DNA from: JANQEU01 sp965242805
GTDB taxonomy: Bacteria; Bacteroidota; Bacteroidia; Cytophagales; Cyclobacteriaceae
Assembly: GCA_965242805.1 (NCBI GenBank)
Contig: CBDETD010000002.1
Location: 1,054,001 to 1,118,000 of the forward strand
Direction of reading: 5' to 3'
DNA length: 64,000 nucleotides
Below the pieces are notes generated by a model. It was not told where the DNA came from, made no database searches, and saw only the letters and a program-made list of their open reading frames with translations. Made by a program: the position numbers and the translations under genes. Positions 8,209 to 18,573 of the stretch are shown here, piece after piece (position 1 is the first letter of the stretch; every line of letters starts with the position of its first letter).

Positions 8209-9183
8209 CTAACTTGGATAGGCTTGATCCACCAGTGAGATATAAGTGGACACATGGTGCTGATGAAGGGCCTGCATCGTCCAAAGATTTTCATCAATTA
8301 TTGATTTGTCAAAAACACCCGGTAAGGGTTGATCCCCCAAAGGTTGAGCATACCCTATTCCCTCAGCTTTTTTGAACAGGTTCTTTATGAAATCATCTTC
8401 AGGCCAGCCCCAATCCAGATCATAGGGCTTATAAATATCTCGGATATTATCCAGGGACCACCAACAAAAGGGCGCAATATCGAGCGTATTATGAAGGCGC
8501 CACTGGAATTCAGGATTTCCGAGCCCATTGAAATATTCATTAAATCCCTGATCACCGGGTGTTAGCCCCGCAAATGACCAAAGTGCCATGTTATGTACAT
8601 GCTCACCGTTGTAAAGTATATCATTTATGTAGGCGAACATTGTAGGTGTCAAAGTCCCCCCCAGGCTATGACCTGTTACATAGATGATTCTTGGGTCCTC
8701 AGCTTTAAGGAATTCAATAGCCGATTGTCCGGTGGTAGGATCTCGTAGTTTTATTAGGTCTACCATCCCATTGTACGTGCCATTGGATATCAATGCATTG
8801 GAAGGTGCGTGGGGAGCCAGCAAGTTAAATAGCTGTGTACTTCCGATATCAAAATCCTCGTTCATCCAGGATTCCCAGCTATCAAAGTTCGTCCCCCTTA
8901 TCACCACCGTAAATTCCCCGGTTGTTGCATTCTTTGCAATGAACATTAAGCTATAGGGTATGTCCCATGAACTAACCAGTTGAGCCGGACCCCATACAAC
9001 CTCAAGGGACAGCTGGTTGACAGCACCAGCAATTGCATTGATATCCAGGTAGGAAATATTACATAACCGAACCATAGTTCGGGGGTAGTAATTGTAGTTG
9101 TTCAGTGCGATCATAGCGTCGTATTTTGGTTTCCTTGATGAAGATAAAATGAAAGTATGGGTCTTTATGACATTATCTTGCAT
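8209..9183 (-). CDS. Lipase family protein (class 3, alpha/beta hydrolase)
   Basis: The nucleophile elbow GHSLGG (residues 171-176, Ser173) follows a strand IIYVT. Upstream is the class 3 hallmark FTVVIRGTNFDSWESW, and an Asp-rich region (HNTLDIAPF) downstream could supply the catalytic acid. Class 3 lipases hydrolyse acylglycerols or phospholipids. At 324 residues the size is normal for the family. No N-terminal signal peptide is visible, so the location is unclear. The gene converges on the DUF4157-like protein, and its upstream side opens into the tandem-repeat block. The pairing with a membrane-active protein hints at a shared role on membranes, but this is only suggestive. Confidence 0.85.
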   Translation of the reverse strand: MQDNVIKTHTFILSSSRKPKYDAMIALNNYNYYPRTMVRLCNISYLDINAIAGAVNQLSLEVVWGPAQLVSSWDIPYSLMFIAKNATTGEFTVVIRGTNFDSWESWMNEDFDIGSTQLFNLLAPHAPSNALISNGTYNGMVDLIKLRDPTTGQSAIEFLKAEDPRIIYVTGHSLGGTLTPTMFAYINDILYNGEHVHNMALWSFAGLTPGDQGFNEYFNGLGNPEFQWRLHNTLDIAPFCWWSLDNIRDIYKPYDLDWGWPEDDFIKNLFKKAEGIGYAQPLGDQPLPGVFDKSIIDENLWTMQALHQHHVSTYISLVDQAYPS

Positions 9184-9290
9184 ATAAAGGTCTGAAACAT
9201 TTCGTTGTTTGTCAATACCCGATTTTGGGTAGATTTTGTGGGTCTAATAAGTACGATAAACGGAGGGATCCAGGCTGGATCCAAGCCTTC

Positions 9291-10240
9291 CCACTACTCC
9301 CCTGCAGTCATTTCGAGCCATCGTTTTGACGGTGAAAAATCTATTCATGATACTGCTACCAGTTATGTATAGATTTCTCCCTGCACTATCGTTCCGGTCG
9401 AAAAGACGTGAGGGGTAAGGGGTTATGCAGTCTTCCAATTGGACGGTCGTTGTCCTTTAATCAATCCCCAAGTTCCTCACCATAATACAAATCCTTCACC
9501 CCGTCAATTACCACTACACCCCTGCAGTCGTTTCGAGCCATCGTTTTGACGGGGAAAAGTCTATTCATGACACTGCCGTTACTCATGTATAGATTTCTCC
9601 CTGCACTATCGTTCCGGTCGAAAAGACGTGAGAGGTAAGGGTGTCGGATAGTATTCCAAATGGACGGTCGTTGTCCTTTTATCATTCCGAAATTCCTCAT
9701 CACAGTACAAATCCTGCACCTAGTCAATTACCACTACTCCCCTGCAGTCGTTTCGAGCCATCGTTTTGACGGGGAAAAGTCTATTCATGACACTGCCGTT
9801 ACTCATGTATAGATTTCTCCCTGCACTATCGTTCCGGTCGAAAAGACGTGAGTGGTAAGGGATTATGCAGTCTTCCAAATGGACGGTCGTTGTCCTTTAG
9901 TCAATCCCCAAGTTCCTCACCATAATACAAATCCTTCACCCCGTCAATTACCACTACACCCCTGCAGTCGTTTCGAACGGAGGCTGTCATCAGACAGCCG
10001 TAGGGAGAAATCTATTCATGATACTGCCACTAATCATGCATAGATTTCTCCCTGCACTATCGTTCCGGTCGAAAAGACGTGAGTGGTAAGGGATTATGCA
10101 GTCTTCCAAATGGACGGTCGTTGTCCTTTAGTCAATCCCCAAGTTCCTCACCACGCCCCAAATCCTTCACCTAGTCAATTACCACTACACCCTTGCAGTC
10201 ATTTCTCAGTTCGCTGCGCTACCTTCGAAATGACGTGTGG
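9291..10240. repeat. Tandem array of ~220-bp imperfectly palindromic repeats (four units plus a partial fifth)
   Basis: Units begin at CCACTAC[T/A]CCCCTGCAGTC at 9291, 9511, 9731 and 9951 (periods 220, 220, 220 and 231), and a partial unit starts at 10182. Each unit has a left arm (TTTCGAGCCATCG...GAAAA[G/A]TCTATTCATGA), a conserved right arm (ATAGATTTCTCCCTGCACTATCG then TTCCGGTCGAAAAGACGTG) and a spacer containing GGACGGTCGTTGTCCTTT. The arms are partly complementary, so each unit can fold. Unit 4 carries a different left arm with an inner hairpin GGCTGTC-ATCA-GACAGCC. Reading frames inside are short and not maintained. This fills the 1.1-kb gap between the lipase and the giant PKD gene, and I see no gene in it. 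Confidence 0.9.
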
Positions 10241-10279
10241 GAGATGAGGGTCGTGTTGTGTTACAATGGATTCGTATTG

Positions 10280-13200
10280 TTATCTCTTGACGAACTTCAT
10301 CCTCTCCACCCTGGACCCTACATGCATCTGAATAAAGTAGATCCCCTCACGAAGACCCAACAGATCAAAAGTCAACTCCCTCTCCTTGTCATAAAACTCG
10401 TAGGACAACACCTGGTATCCCCGTAAATCATAGATAGATACCAGCACCATAGATTCGTGACTCAACTCCAGATCCAGGTTTAAACACTCCATGGCCGGAT
10501 TAGGATAGATCGATGCATCGATGATCTCGATGAACCTGAAAACATCACTTTCCAAAATATCAAACCTTGCGTTGTTGGAAAGAACTGATATACTCTTTGT
10601 CAGCTCGTCCGAGCATGTCCCATTATCTACAAACAGGGTGACCTCGTAAGCTCCGGGCCTTGTGTAGATATACTCCGGATTACGATTGGTGCTGGTCGAG
10701 CCATCCCCAAAGTCCCAAAAATAGATATCTGCATAAGGTTCCGTTAAGGACGAAAACCGTACACGATCACCCACGATGACTTCGCTGGGTAACAGAAAAC
10801 TGGAGGTGATCTTCTCGGTAGTTTCATAGACCCTGATGGTATCGGTGGTTTGACAGCCATATTCGTCAGTTATTTCCAACCAATAGGTACCTGGTTCATT
10901 GGATGTCAATGTTCTCTCCTCACCTAACACCCCATTAGTAGATCCCCAAACATATGAACCCTCACCAATCCTCGTATCAAGGATGAACTCACCTTCTTCG
11001 CAGAGTACCAACTCATCCTCCAAACCAGTGGTTAAAGGATTGCGAACCGTCACATAAACAGAATCCCGTGAGACGCATCCCTCGATGGACGTTACCTCCA
11101 CCCAATACCAACCCTCTGACCCTATTTCAATCTGATTTCCAAAGTCTCCATTGGACCACACAACACCATTGATCGCATCAATAGAAGGATCAATCGATAA
11201 GGTTCCCGATTCTCCAAAACAAAGGACCTGATCTCCTCCAAGAGAAACCGATGGTGAGTGGTTAATCAGAACATTAGTGTTTATATGTGACATACAGCTA
11301 GCTTCATTAGTTACTGTCACATCATAAGATCCGGACTCATAAACTATAAGGGTCGAAGTGACTTCTCCGGAGGACCATGAATAGGAACTATTAGGATTGA
11401 ATACATCAAGGATCAGGGAATCACAAGCGATTATCTCAGGATCAAGGTTGACTTTGGGTCTTTCATGAAAAATCAAAGCAACTTCATCCGAGGACTCACA
11501 TTCATTCTCATTAGTTACAATGACGGAGTAAATTCCCGAGGAATTTACCTCTATCATGGAGCTGGTCTCACCGGTTGACCAATTGGTAAGATGGTAATCA
11601 TCAGAACCTAATACAACCTTCTCTCCTTCACAGTAATCTGTATCAGGTCCCAAATCCACTTCTGGCAATGAATGAATTGTCAGATAGACAGTATCGGACT
11701 GTTCACAAAGATCCCGGGAGATCATTGTGACCCAATATTCTCCGGACTCCTTGACCGTAATTTTCTGTGTCTGGTCTCCGGTAGACCACTCATACACAAT
11801 GGCCTCAGTGTTGGCCTCTAACATAACCTCTCCGCAGGCCCGTCGATCATCTCCCAGGGAAGGTTTTTCTGAATTGCTAAAAATTACATTCACCCCAGTG
11901 TCAATGCTGCACCCTTCTTCATTGCTAATGTTTACTGAATAGTAACCTGATTCTGTGACTTCGATCACTTGATTTGTAGAATTGTCATACCATTTATAAT
12001 TACTACCTGGGTTCTGCGCATCTAGGATTAAATAATCATCGCAAGTAAGAATGCTATCTAAAAATGGATTTTTGGGGATTTCATACATTACAACAGGTTT
12101 CGTTATAGATGAAGAGCATCCATCCGTAGTTTCAGCAGTTAATCTGGTGAAGTACTCCCCTGAAGTTTTATATATATGTTCTGGATTGTCTTCTTGAGAT
12201 GACCAACCATCTCCGAAATCCCATTTGTAATGAGTTCTTGATGGGTCAGTTGTACCAGTCCTATTTTGGAATTGAACTGTTAAGGGTGAACATTGATCAT
12301 TAGTGAAAAACTCAGGACTAGGAACAGCATTGACTGAAAGAAGAGATACCGTCTCATGGGAGCAACCCGATAAAGAAGTCACTGAAAGATTGACTTCATA
12401 TTCTCCTGAATTTCTATAATTATGAACTGGATCTTTGAGAACTGAATTATTTCCATCTCCAAAATCCCACAAATAATTTAGGTACTCATTATTCTCAATT
12501 GAACTCAGGTTTGTAAATGAGGCCTCATCCCCCAAGCAAATATCATTGACAACGAACTCCACTGAGGGAACAGGTACAATATTTACTCTAACACTATCTG
12601 TAACTTCACAGCCATCAGAAGTTACTTTTACTTCAAAAACATTTTCAGTACTCACCTCAATAAACCTTCCAACCTCACCATTCGACCATAGATATTGATC
12701 AAAACCTGATCCCGCATCAAGCATCAAAATATTTCCCTGACATATTTCCTGATCAGGACCAAGCTCAACAACGGGTGAATTATTTACTGTTAGCTCAATT
12801 TCATCTGAACCCATGCATCCATTTTGATCGGTAATGAAGACGGTATATAAGCCAGATTGATCTGCGACTATCCATGGACTACTTTCCCCCGTGGACCATA
12901 CGTAACTAGCTTCCTGGTAATTTCCAGCATCCAGAATAATTGAATCGCAAACTGAACTACTTCTTCCTAAATCCGGCTCAATTGGCGTGTTGAGCTTTAC
13001 ATAAGTCTGATTATAGTCAATACAACCTTCATTTGTTATTATTTCCAACCCAACAAGGCCATTTTCCACAATAGTAAAGATTGAATCCGATGACAGCGTC
13101 AAATTCTCTAAAGGATCATACCATCTATAGGACGATGCTTCTGGAGCCCTCATTCTTAGTTGATCACTACAAGTTTGACTGGTATCGCTAAATCCGATGA

Positions 13201-16200
13201 AGGGAATTGGATGAATTTGAATTGGTTTTGATAGTTGGGAAGAACAATAATTAGAAAATGCAATAAGCTGAATTTGATAAATACCGGAAACGGTATAACT
13301 AAACAATGGATTTTCATCATCTGAAAATTCACCATTTCCGAAATCCCATTTATAAGATAAACTCCCTTCAGCTATCGAAGAATTGTTAGTTAATGAAATT
13401 ATGGAATTTTGACAATCGTCTTCTTCAACTTCAAATTCCACATCAGGCTTTGGATGAATATTGACTTCCGACGTAAAAGTGTTTGTACATCCCGCATCAT
13501 TCAGAACGGTTAGACTTACAGGATAATTTCCACTGTGATTATAAACCTTTTCAACATAGTCAAGACTACTATATGTTCCATCACCAAATTCCCATAAGAG
13601 CTCTCCATCCGTAGAGAAACTTTCCAATTGCACAATCTCACCAATACAAAAATCAGAGTTCACCTGCAGGAAAGCCGATGTTGGCTTGTCATAAAACACC
13701 ACATCAAAGGATGTTGAGAAATGACAAGGCCCGTCAACAATTGAAAGAACATAAGTACCTCGGTCATCGACAGTCGCTCCAGGTCCTGTACTAATTATCT
13801 CTCCATCAGGATTTTCCCACCTATAATCATCTACAATTATATCTGCATCTATTGTGATACTGGTTCCGGAACAAGTGTAGTAAACTGGATCAAGATCCAA
13901 TTTTGGAGTTTCATTCAGTGTTACTTGAACTTGATCAGAAGTAACGGCAGTTTTTCCAAAATAAGAATATGATACGGTTACTTTGTATATTCCTTCAGAA
14001 ACTACTTCAATTTGTGGTTCCATTCCGGATTTTATTAGAACATCATCTCTATACCACTGGTACTTCTCAACGGGAATCGTGGAATTAATAGGCTCTGCAC
14101 TTAGAGTAATCGGTTCACAAATTGATTGATCACCTCCTAAGTCTGCTGGTTCAAGTAATTGTACAACAAAATTCAAAGACTTCTCACAGAAGGTATCAGG
14201 CGGTCCGGTGACTCCTAAATCATACGATCCTGATTCTGAGATCATCACTTGATCCGTAACAGATAACGTATCTCGAAAGGAATTTCTCCAAACTATTTCA
14301 CTCCCTGGAACGATTAGTGCATCAGTTCCTACAGAGGCGGACAACAAAGTGTCTTTTGAAAAGGTGAGAATGACCTGATCCAATGAAAGTTCTGGATTTC
14401 TATGAATAGTGACAATTTTGGACTTTGTAGATTCACATTCAGAAGTAGAGGAATAATTGGTGACATTGAGTGTTACAGGAAATGATTTATGATAATCACT
14501 TCCAAAATCCACTAAAAATAAATGCTCAGGATTTTGTTGGATACTTGATTCCCCGTCACCAAATTCCCAGACATAGGAGACATCTTCCCCATTTCCAGAT
14601 TGATCAAAGAACTTGACAGAATGGTCTTCGCATACATTTTGCATGAAGAAATCTGCGTTAATGAAATCATTAACTTTTACTAATACTTCAGTATTATTTG
14701 TACAATTACCTGAAGTAGAAGTTCTTTCCAATGACACTAGAAAACTCCCACTATTAAGAAATGTGTGAGTTGGATTTGGAGAATAGGACAATGATCCATC
14801 TTTAAAATCCCAAGTAAAATCCATAGATCCACCATCGGGCAGTATTGAATAATTCAGAAAATCTACAGACTCACCAATACAAATTTCAGAGAAGTTTACT
14901 CCAATGTTCCCAATTGGAGCTGGATTTATAGTCAAATCCAAAATACTGGGATCACTTATACACCCATTCTCCGAAATCGATATCAAGCTTACATTTATAT
15001 CTCCATATAATTCATACTCATGTATTGGATCAGGACTAGTCGCGGTCATTCCGTCTCCAAAGTCCCACAAATTACTAGTAATCGTTCCAGATCGAATATC
15101 TGACACATTAACGAATTGAACTTCGATACCCTGACATACCTCGTCGACAATTGGATCTCCACTATTGAAATGGGCCAAATTGAATCCTGAGTTTGGTTTA
15201 GGATAAATAACTAGATCATTTTCCTCGATGACCTCACATCCGAATGGATCCCCTTGATCTGGTGAAATCACTAATTGAATTGTATAAGGACCTGAAGAAG
15301 CATAGTCATAAATATGATTTGTTCTCGTTCCGTTATTTCCAGGTTCTGGTTTTAAACCTTCGTGACTGGACAGGTCACCAAAAAACCAATCATGAATTAG
15401 ATTTCCGGAATAGTTATTGCCGGCATGATCAAAAGTTACTGCACTTTCAAAAGTGATTGGTAGACCTTCACACTCCGATGAAATCCTCTCACTAAGGTCA
15501 TTCTTCATTTGAAATGAAGATTGTGGTGGATCCAATATCTCCTGTGTCCCAGATATTGGAATACCTCTGCAGCCATAAAATGAAGTCCAGGCGAGCGAAA
15601 TGCTGTAAAAACCTTCGGAGTTATATGTGTTACTGACCACTGGGTCTGCGGAATCCAAATCGGTCCCATCTCCAAAAGACCAATGGTAGTTAGCAACAGG
15701 TTGACCATCAACAAAATTTCCATTTGAAGTGAAAGTCATCTCATATCCTTTGCATACCCTATCACCTCCCGTATTGGTTGTAAAAAGATCAGGTAAGGGT
15801 CTGGTTCTAACAATGACTTCAACATCTTGAGTCCTATCACAACCTCTTGAATCACGTTCATATAAAGTATAGGTACCTTCATCTGAAACCGAAATATTCA
15901 AAATATCAACATTTTGATTTACAATCTTATTAGTAGGTCCATTCCACTCATAATATGAACTTGATGCATTCAAACTGACTGAATTCCCATCACACACATC
16001 GACAGCGTCCGGAGTAAGGTTTATTGGGGGATTGGAAGCAAATGTATTCGGCTGGTTCCCTGTGCAAATTTCCTCAGCAAGCGTAAATAAATTTGTATTG
16101 GTACCGGACAACTCAATTGAACCTGTATATACAATTCTGTTATTTACAACGTCTCGTAATCCAGGTATTTTTTTCCAATTACTTCCATTGTCATTTGAAA

Positions 16201-16987
16201 AGTAAATGGCCAACTCATTTTCATTAATTGCATTCATCTCAACAATATGAGGATCATACATAAGAATCAAATCTTCAATATTGTCTGTTTCAGGAACATC
16301 TAATGAATAAAACCGGTTTACACTTCCAAGTGCAACGGAATTCTGTGAGTCATGAACTCTTTTAACGGTACTGCTCTGACCTATAAATGTTGCACCTGAT
16401 TCAGGAGTGAATGATATGCCCATTCCAACATCGAAAGTGGATTCCCCTAAGTCCTGATTTTGTACAATTTCACCTTGATTTCCATAGATCCTATTATTTT
16501 CATTTTCACCTATGACCCTTCCAATTGATGAGATAGGTCCTGTGGAAACCAATAATTCAAGTTGATTACCAGATAAATTGAGATCTCCATTGGTCATATA
16601 TAAATTCTTACTAACCTTCAATTTACTTTGAACTGTAAGCTCAGCTCCATTTGCTATCTCAATATTTGGAAAGAATTCCGGAACTATTGTATTTATATTC
16701 TGGTCATTGTTTCCAGAAAATATTAAAGAACCATTATCGGAAGATTCTGAATTGGAGATAAAATTCCTTGGTGCGTTATTGTTAATATTTCCTTCTATGG
16801 ACAATTCACCTCCCTTTAAGAAGATTTGACCATTCTCAGCGGTACTGTTGTCGGTATAGTCTCCAGGAATATAAAGTAACGCATTAGAATTGATGAATAC
16901 ATTAACTCCGTCATTAATCATTGACACTTGCCCCGAAGTTTTATCAACGACAATGAATGAAATTAATATGCCCAACAGGATACGCAT
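10280..16987 (-). CDS. Giant secreted PKD/Ig-repeat adhesin-like protein with T9SS sorting domain
   Basis: The 2235-residue protein starts with a signal peptide. A beta-rich N-terminal region of about 300 residues follows (FINSNALLYIPGDYTDN...). After it come about ten PKD domains with the core W[DES]FGDG (some variants such as WDFGNG and WDFKDG), interleaved with Ig-like units of the form SGxYxVxVTNxxGC. The last 90 residues form a type A T9SS C-terminal domain (YPNPAMECLNLDLELS...GIYFIQM...MKFVKR), which directs export through the outer membrane and surface attachment. The likely role is a long surface or secreted fibre that binds glycans or cells. It is the last gene of a minus-strand operon. 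Its ATG directly abuts the stop of the upstream collar protein (zero bases between). Confidence 0.92.
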   Translation of the reverse strand: MRILLGILISFIVVDKTSGQVSMINDGVNVFINSNALLYIPGDYTDNSTAENGQIFLKGGELSIEGNINNNAPRNFISNSESSDNGSLIFSGNNDQNINTIVPEFFPNIEIANGAELTVQSKLKVSKNLYMTNGDLNLSGNQLELLVSTGPISSIGRVIGENENNRIYGNQGEIVQNQDLGESTFDVGMGISFTPESGATFIGQSSTVKRVHDSQNSVALGSVNRFYSLDVPETDNIEDLILMYDPHIVEMNAINENELAIYFSNDNGSNWKKIPGLRDVVNNRIVYTGSIELSGTNTNLFTLAEEICTGNQPNTFASNPPINLTPDAVDVCDGNSVSLNASSSYYEWNGPTNKIVNQNVDILNISVSDEGTYTLYERDSRGCDRTQDVEVIVRTRPLPDLFTTNTGGDRVCKGYEMTFTSNGNFVDGQPVANYHWSFGDGTDLDSADPVVSNTYNSEGFYSISLAWTSFYGCRGIPISGTQEILDPPQSSFQMKNDLSERISSECEGLPITFESAVTFDHAGNNYSGNLIHDWFFGDLSSHEGLKPEPGNNGTRTNHIYDYASSGPYTIQLVISPDQGDPFGCEVIEENDLVIYPKPNSGFNLAHFNSGDPIVDEVCQGIEVQFVNVSDIRSGTITSNLWDFGDGMTATSPDPIHEYELYGDINVSLISISENGCISDPSILDLTINPAPIGNIGVNFSEICIGESVDFLNYSILPDGGSMDFTWDFKDGSLSYSPNPTHTFLNSGSFLVSLERTSTSGNCTNNTEVLVKVNDFINADFFMQNVCEDHSVKFFDQSGNGEDVSYVWEFGDGESSIQQNPEHLFLVDFGSDYHKSFPVTLNVTNYSSTSECESTKSKIVTIHRNPELSLDQVILTFSKDTLLSASVGTDALIVPGSEIVWRNSFRDTLSVTDQVMISESGSYDLGVTGPPDTFCEKSLNFVVQLLEPADLGGDQSICEPITLSAEPINSTIPVEKYQWYRDDVLIKSGMEPQIEVVSEGIYKVTVSYSYFGKTAVTSDQVQVTLNETPKLDLDPVYYTCSGTSITIDADIIVDDYRWENPDGEIISTGPGATVDDRGTYVLSIVDGPCHFSTSFDVVFYDKPTSAFLQVNSDFCIGEIVQLESFSTDGELLWEFGDGTYSSLDYVEKVYNHSGNYPVSLTVLNDAGCTNTFTSEVNIHPKPDVEFEVEEDDCQNSIISLTNNSSIAEGSLSYKWDFGNGEFSDDENPLFSYTVSGIYQIQLIAFSNYCSSQLSKPIQIHPIPFIGFSDTSQTCSDQLRMRAPEASSYRWYDPLENLTLSSDSIFTIVENGLVGLEIITNEGCIDYNQTYVKLNTPIEPDLGRSSSVCDSIILDAGNYQEASYVWSTGESSPWIVADQSGLYTVFITDQNGCMGSDEIELTVNNSPVVELGPDQEICQGNILMLDAGSGFDQYLWSNGEVGRFIEVSTENVFEVKVTSDGCEVTDSVRVNIVPVPSVEFVVNDICLGDEASFTNLSSIENNEYLNYLWDFGDGNNSVLKDPVHNYRNSGEYEVNLSVTSLSGCSHETVSLLSVNAVPSPEFFTNDQCSPLTVQFQNRTGTTDPSRTHYKWDFGDGWSSQEDNPEHIYKTSGEYFTRLTAETTDGCSSSITKPVVMYEIPKNPFLDSILTCDDYLILDAQNPGSNYKWYDNSTNQVIEVTESGYYSVNISNEEGCSIDTGVNVIFSNSEKPSLGDDRRACGEVMLEANTEAIVYEWSTGDQTQKITVKESGEYWVTMISRDLCEQSDTVYLTIHSLPEVDLGPDTDYCEGEKVVLGSDDYHLTNWSTGETSSMIEVNSSGIYSVIVTNENECESSDEVALIFHERPKVNLDPEIIACDSLILDVFNPNSSYSWSSGEVTSTLIVYESGSYDVTVTNEASCMSHINTNVLINHSPSVSLGGDQVLCFGESGTLSIDPSIDAINGVVWSNGDFGNQIEIGSEGWYWVEVTSIEGCVSRDSVYVTVRNPLTTGLEDELVLCEEGEFILDTRIGEGSYVWGSTNGVLGEERTLTSNEPGTYWLEITDEYGCQTTDTIRVYETTEKITSSFLLPSEVIVGDRVRFSSLTEPYADIYFWDFGDGSTSTNRNPEYIYTRPGAYEVTLFVDNGTCSDELTKSISVLSNNARFDILESDVFRFIEIIDASIYPNPAMECLNLDLELSHESMVLVSIYDLRGYQVLSYEFYDKERELTFDLLGLREGIYFIQMHVGSRVERMKFVKR

Positions 16988-17806
16988 TTAAAGTTTGATT
17001 ATGAAAGCGAGAACATAATATGGAGGTCTATTTTCATGAGACATACTTCCCCCGATATTCCCTACAACCAAAGAGGAGCTATTGGTAGTTGAAGTATATG
17101 TAACATTTCCGGGGTCTGAATTACCTGTTGTACTGGATTTAGTAAGCGTGCTATTTCCTCCTCCTACTCCACCATCAGCATCTGTTTCCAATATGAAAGC
17201 TGTCAGATCCCTTCGGGGGAATAGATGTGAATGGGAGGCAGAACCAGTGTGGATATGCCCACTGTCCGTTATCCCGTGTGAATGGGAAGGCAACTGATTG
17301 ATAGTCAGACTGATAAAGTCCTCACCAATGGATGAGGGGCCAATACCGTATTCCGGATCCGAGGGATCGTAGATGGCGATGAAATAAGATCTCAAATCCG
17401 GCAGCTTTACAGTTCGATTGCCACTAGGGGTGGATGCAATATCTACTGGATTGCCTGGGTCATAGTAGTAACCATTGCATAAAGACCAACCCTCCGGGAT
17501 ATTACCGGGATCAGTCCACATTACTATCATACCTGCTTGACTACTTGAAATGGGTTTCCACTCAGAGTTATCATAAGTATGCAAATGGCCATCTATTGGA
17601 TCATAAACCATCATTCCATCTGCACCTGAACTAGGAAAAAATCCCATACTCACATTTGGAATACGAGGAATCAATAATCCTCTGGAATCGTCATTGATCT
17701 GAAGAATTGCTCCTTGGACCCCATTAGTCTCATCTCCTATAAAGATCTCCTGTGCATACAAGGTTAATGAGTTGAACGCAATTGAAATGGTAACAAGCAA
17801 TCTCAT
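16988..17806 (-). CDS. Secreted phage-tail-collar-like domain protein, paralogue 3
   Basis: A signal peptide (LTLYAQ) leads into a module with RGLLIPRIP...DGMMVYDP, a stretch common in Bacteroidota secreted proteins. It is followed by a tail-collar domain (MIVMWTDPGNIPEGWSLCNG; VKLPDLRSYFIAIYDPSD; TINQLPSHSHG) and the tail-fibre-like C-terminus HENRPPYYVLAFIIKL. In phages such domains form trimeric receptor-binding tips. Here the signal peptide points to export. The start codon overlaps the stop of the previous gene by four bases (ATGA), so translation is coupled. This is the most divergent of three tandem paralogues, with a longer His/Ser/Gly linker. Confidence 0.88.
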   Translation of the reverse strand: MRLLVTISIAFNSLTLYAQEIFIGDETNGVQGAILQINDDSRGLLIPRIPNVSMGFFPSSGADGMMVYDPIDGHLHTYDNSEWKPISSSQAGMIVMWTDPGNIPEGWSLCNGYYYDPGNPVDIASTPSGNRTVKLPDLRSYFIAIYDPSDPEYGIGPSSIGEDFISLTINQLPSHSHGITDSGHIHTGSASHSHLFPRRDLTAFILETDADGGVGGGNSTLTKSSTTGNSDPGNVTYTSTTNSSSLVVGNIGGSMSHENRPPYYVLAFIIKL

Positions 17807-18573
17807 AACTTCATAATAAATGCAAGAACATAGTACTTAGGCCGATTCTCGTGGAACTGATTTCCACCTGAATTCTGTAGAGTCACATTAGAAACACTTG
17901 AGTTTACTGAAATCGTGTTATTTCGGACAATTGTCGGTCGCAATGGAAATGATTCATTATACCTGACAACACGTTTTCCTCCCCCCTGAGGTATGATGTC
18001 GCCACCAGTCACCAGATCTTGATAAGAATAACTGAAAGAATGACTATGTGCTTCGTTACTTACCGCTGTATGAGAATGAGATCCTGAAATAGAATGATTA
18101 TGGGATGGTATCTGATCTAAAGTCAAAGTAATCTTTGAATAACCACCTTCTCTTCCTATCGAATTATAATCAGAATTACTGGGATCATAACCAACAATGA
18201 ACTTACCACTTAGATCAGGAGTTCCGTTAGTTCCATCACATAATCTCCATCCCCTTGGTGTATTAAATTCGTCTCCTCCCCACATTATGATAGAGCCTTT
18301 GGGAAAGGGTGTCAATTCTATCCAGTTTAGCCCATTGTGATAAACCAGGTTTTTTAAGTTCGTGTCATATACAATTAGTCCCGGGCCCGTGGAAGAAATG
18401 TTGCTTCTTTGACTTGTTGATAACCTTGGGATAAGAAGGCCTTTATTTTGGCTTGAAATATCGAGAATTGCTGAATTGTCCGGATTTTGAGTGCCAATTC
18501 CAATGTTTTCGGACTGACATTGTCCTCTCATCATAATCAATAAAAAAGGAATCAGTACAACTTTACCCATCAT
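17803..18573 (-). CDS. Secreted phage-tail-collar-like domain protein, paralogue 2
   Basis: The signal peptide is MMGKVVLIPFLLIMMRGQCQ. Next come NKGLLIPRLSTSQRSN and GPGLIVYDTNLK, then the collar domain (GSIIMWGGDEF, PRGWRLCDG, TPDLSGKFIVGYDPS), a His-rich linker (DQIPSHNHSISGSHSHTAV) and the C-terminal HENRPKYYVLAFIMKL. The repeated His-x-His positions could bind metal inside a trimeric needle, as in some phage tail tips; that is inference. The ATG overlaps the preceding stop as ATGA. It is about the same length as paralogue 1 and shares every domain with it, so the set arose by duplication. Confidence 0.88.
   Translation of the reverse strand: MMGKVVLIPFLLIMMRGQCQSENIGIGTQNPDNSAILDISSQNKGLLIPRLSTSQRSNISSTGPGLIVYDTNLKNLVYHNGLNWIELTPFPKGSIIMWGGDEFNTPRGWRLCDGTNGTPDLSGKFIVGYDPSNSDYNSIGREGGYSKITLTLDQIPSHNHSISGSHSHTAVSNEAHSHSFSYSYQDLVTGGDIIPQGGGKRVVRYNESFPLRPTIVRNNTISVNSSVSNVTLQNSGGNQFHENRPKYYVLAFIMKL

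Noticed and set aside
9244..9727. Short minus-strand ORFs in the repeat array (for example 9244-9438 and 9461-9727)
   Set aside because: They translate the same repeat (SRLFDRNDSAGRNLY) and are broken between units, so they are not maintained as genes.
9291..10240. CRISPR or integron-like cassette array
   Set aside because: Period is about 220 bp with near-identical spacers, there are no cas or integrase genes, and the attC core pattern (RYYYAAC/GTTRRRY) is absent.
9852..10426. Plus-strand ORFs in the array and the 3' flank
   Set aside because: They lie in the repeat or antisense to the giant PKD gene with no family or start context.
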